DNA from: Actinomycetota bacterium
Lineage (GTDB): Bacteria; Actinomycetota; Thermoleophilia; Gaiellales; Gaiellaceae
NCBI GenBank assembly: GCA_003162235.1
Contig: PMMN01000049.1
Coordinates: 5,301 to 12,402 of the forward strand
Direction of reading: 5' to 3'
Length of the DNA stretch: 7,102 nucleotides
Shown: positions 5,251 to 7,102 of the stretch, in pieces
Layout of the letters: every line of letters starts with the position of its first letter
Numbering within the stretch: the stretch's first letter is position 1
The notes under the pieces: model-generated
The model's input: the letters and a program-made list of their open reading frames with translations, nothing else
Told to the model about the DNA's origin: nothing
Databases searched by the model: none
Translations under genes and position numbers: made by a program

Positions 5251-7102
5251 ATGCAAGGTCGGAGTCGGTTTTTCTGGCGCGTCTACCTCGTTCTCGGGGC
5301 AGTCGCTGTGGCGACCTATTTGTTGATTCCCGCCGGCGCCGCGCGCGACGGGCTCGCCACGGAGCTAATCGGCCTGAGCGCCGTGCTGGCAATAGTGGGC
5401 GGCGTCTACCTCTACCGTCCGCGCGCCGCGAGTGCCTGGCTCTTGCTTGCCGCGGGCCAGCTCGCGTTCGTCGTCGGCGACGCCCTGTTCGCCTACCAGG
5501 AGTACGTCGCGCACGCGAGTCCCTTCCCGTCGATCGCGGACGTCTGCTACCTGAGCGGCTACCCGCTTCTCGGTGCAGGACTCGCGCTCCTCATCCGCGC
5601 CCGCGCTCCCCGTAGGAACTGGGCGGCGGTCATCGACGCGGCGGCGATCACGACCTGCCTCACGCTTATCGCCTGGCTCTTTGTCATGAGCCCGATCGCG
5701 CACGACATGACAATGACACCGACCGCGATGTTCATCTCGCTCGCCTACCCGGTGGGAGATGTGCTCCTGCTCGCGACCGCGCTTCGCATCTCGATGGGCG
5801 CGAGCAAGCGCCCGCCCGCCTATTTGCTACTCGCCGGAGGCATCGTGTTGCTGCTCGTCGCCGACTCGGCTTATCTTTGGGCTACTCATACCGGCAGCTA
5901 CGTGAGCGGCGGCATCATCGATCTCGGCTGGCTCGTGAGTTACGTGCTCTGCGGAGCGGCGGCGCTCCACCCGTCCATGAAGACGCTTTCGATGCCGGTT
6001 CCGGAGCGTCTGCCGAGACTGACCCCAGTGCGGCTCGGGCTGCTTACCTGTGCTTCGATTGCTACGCCGGCGATGCTCGCCGTCCAGTACCTGCGCGGCG
6101 CCAGCCTCGAGCTCCCGGTCGTGACCTGCTTTAGTGCGCTGCTCTTCCTGCTGGTGATTGCCCGCCTGGTTATGCTCGTTCGCGGCCAAGAGGTTCGCGG
6201 TGCGATTCTCGAGGAGCATGAGGCCGAGCTGACCGGCGAACTTGAGCGCTACTCGCGCCTCGATCCGACCACCGGTCTCGCCAACCGGTCAGCCTTCCTG
6301 AGCCAGCTCGATGACTCGCTGTCCGCCGAACGGACCACGCCGCCTGCGGTTCTCGTGCTCGGTGTCGAGGGCTTGCGGCTAGTCAACGAGAGTGCCGGCC
6401 GGACCGCGGGTGACGAGCTCCTGCGCGCGATCACGGAGAGCCTCAAGCAACTGCTTCGCCAGGGCGATACGTGTGCCTGGGTGGATGGCGATTTCGCTGT
6501 CCTCGTCGAGGATGTCACGGTCGAGCCGCCGGCCACGGTGGCAGCGCGCCTGGTGAAAGCGCTCCGATTCTCTTTCCAGCATTCGAGCGAGCACGATACG
6601 ACGATCGTCCTGAACGCAGGCGTCGCGATAGCTCGAGGCGACGAGCGCGCCGAAACCCTGTTGCGAAACGCCGAGATCGCGCTCTCCAGAGCAAAACAGA
6701 TCGGTAATGGGTCAGTCGAGCTCTTCGAGCCGGGGATGCACACAGCGGTCTTCGAGCGGATCGTACTCAAAGGCCAGCTGGAGCGGGCGCTGGCCGAGGG
6801 CCAGTTTTTCCTCAACTACCAGCCGATCGTCGAGATGAACGGCTGTGGCTTGTGGGGCGTGGAGGCACTAATTCGCTGGCAGCACCCCGAGCGAGGACTC
6901 GTGCCACCGGACGACTTCATCCCGTTGGCGGAGGAGACCGGGCTGATCGTGCCGATTGGCCAATGGGTTCTGGAGGAGGGGTTGCGTCAAGCTGCAGCTT
7001 GGAGTCAGACAACGTACCTTCCGTCGTTCGCCGTCACGATCAATCTCTCGCGCCGGCAGCTCGGTTCACCCGAGATCGTCGACACGGTCGCGCGCGCCAT
7101 CA
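5251..7102 (+). CDS. multi-pass membrane GGDEF/EAL c-di-GMP protein, partial at 3' end
   Basis: An open frame of 617 codons with no stop before the window ends. Residues 1-311 are a membrane domain with about ten hydrophobic segments (roughly 7-27, 35-55, 61-82, 96-116, 124-146, 158-179, 189-211, 220-240, 259-281, 288-310). Residues about 333-495 are a GGDEF domain: DPTTGLANR (338-346) is recognisable, but the signature is VDGDF (411-415), the first metal-binding region reads GVEGLRLVNE, and GH is GR, so cyclase activity is unlikely. An RxxD (Arg403-Asp406) just before it could be a remnant I-site for c-di-GMP. Residues from about 502 are an EAL domain with YQPIV, an intact EAL at 538-540 in VEALIRW, and Asn598 in INLS; the rest of the catalytic residues lie beyond the window. 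The likely role is breaking down c-di-GMP in response to a membrane signal. GGAG at 5241-5244 lies 6 nt before the ATG. Confidence 0.95.
   Translation, partial: MQGRSRFFWRVYLVLGAVAVATYLLIPAGAARDGLATELIGLSAVLAIVGGVYLYRPRAASAWLLLAAGQLAFVVGDALFAYQEYVAHASPFPSIADVCYLSGYPLLGAGLALLIRARAPRRNWAAVIDAAAITTCLTLIAWLFVMSPIAHDMTMTPTAMFISLAYPVGDVLLLATALRISMGASKRPPAYLLLAGGIVLLLVADSAYLWATHTGSYVSGGIIDLGWLVSYVLCGAAALHPSMKTLSMPVPERLPRLTPVRLGLLTCASIATPAMLAVQYLRGASLELPVVTCFSALLFLLVIARLVMLVRGQEVRGAILEEHEAELTGELERYSRLDPTTGLANRSAFLSQLDDSLSAERTTPPAVLVLGVEGLRLVNESAGRTAGDELLRAITESLKQLLRQGDTCAWVDGDFAVLVEDVTVEPPATVAARLVKALRFSFQHSSEHDTTIVLNAGVAIARGDERAETLLRNAEIALSRAKQIGNGSVELFEPGMHTAVFERIVLKGQLERALAEGQFFLNYQPIVEMNGCGLWGVEALIRWQHPERGLVPPDDFIPLAEETGLIVPIGQWVLEEGLRQAAAWSQTTYLPSFAVTINLSRRQLGSPEIVDTVARAI

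Overview
The window is GC-rich throughout and its coding regions favour G or C at third codon positions. It uses GTG as well as ATG starts. The gene content (an ECF sigma factor with a membrane-anchored partner, a DUF2007-type small protein, a stand-alone E2-type acyltransferase and a many-pass GGDEF/EAL protein) suggests a high-GC Gram-positive, probably an actinobacterium of the Thermoleophilia/Solirubrobacterales kind. That placement is an inference from style and gene content; no rRNA or tRNA marker is present.

Layout. (1) 63-704 (+) is a small alpha/beta hydrolase; its stop overlaps by 10 nt the stop of the convergent operon. (2) 695-2343 (-) is a two-gene operon: an ECF sigma factor (1861-2343) followed, through an ATGA overlap, by a single-pass membrane protein with a large external domain (695-1864), which I read as its anti-sigma factor/sensor. 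(3) 2453-2680 (-) is a DUF2007-like small protein. (4) 2788-3213 (+) is a HIT-family hydrolase/transferase, convergent with (5) a NERD-domain protein at 3225-3701/3737 (-) whose nuclease residues look lost. (6) 3781-4613 (-) is a stand-alone 2-oxoacid dehydrogenase E2-type acyltransferase broken by a frameshift near 4351. (7) 4744-5106 (+) is a VOC-superfamily (glyoxalase/bleomycin-resistance-like) protein, divergent from the acyltransferase across a 130-nt region with a perfect 7-bp inverted repeat and a tiny leader ORF. (8) 5251-7102 (+) is a large c-di-GMP protein with about 10 membrane segments, a degenerate GGDEF domain and an EAL domain that runs off the window. Being open-ended, it is easily missed by an ORF scan that requires a stop codon.

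How the genes fit together. Only the sigma/anti-sigma pair is a clear functional unit: a signal at the cell surface would be sensed by the external domain and relayed to the sigma factor. The other genes look like separate single-gene units of general metabolism or signalling. I do not see a convincing novel multi-gene system. The observations most worth a second look are the sigma/sensor pair without a zinc anti-sigma motif, the degenerate NERD protein with a promoter-overlapping inverted repeat, the frameshifted acyltransferase, and the internally duplicated membrane sensor on a c-di-GMP phosphodiesterase-like protein. No intergenic stretch exceeds 300 bases; no RNA genes, insertion sequences or CRISPR arrays were seen.
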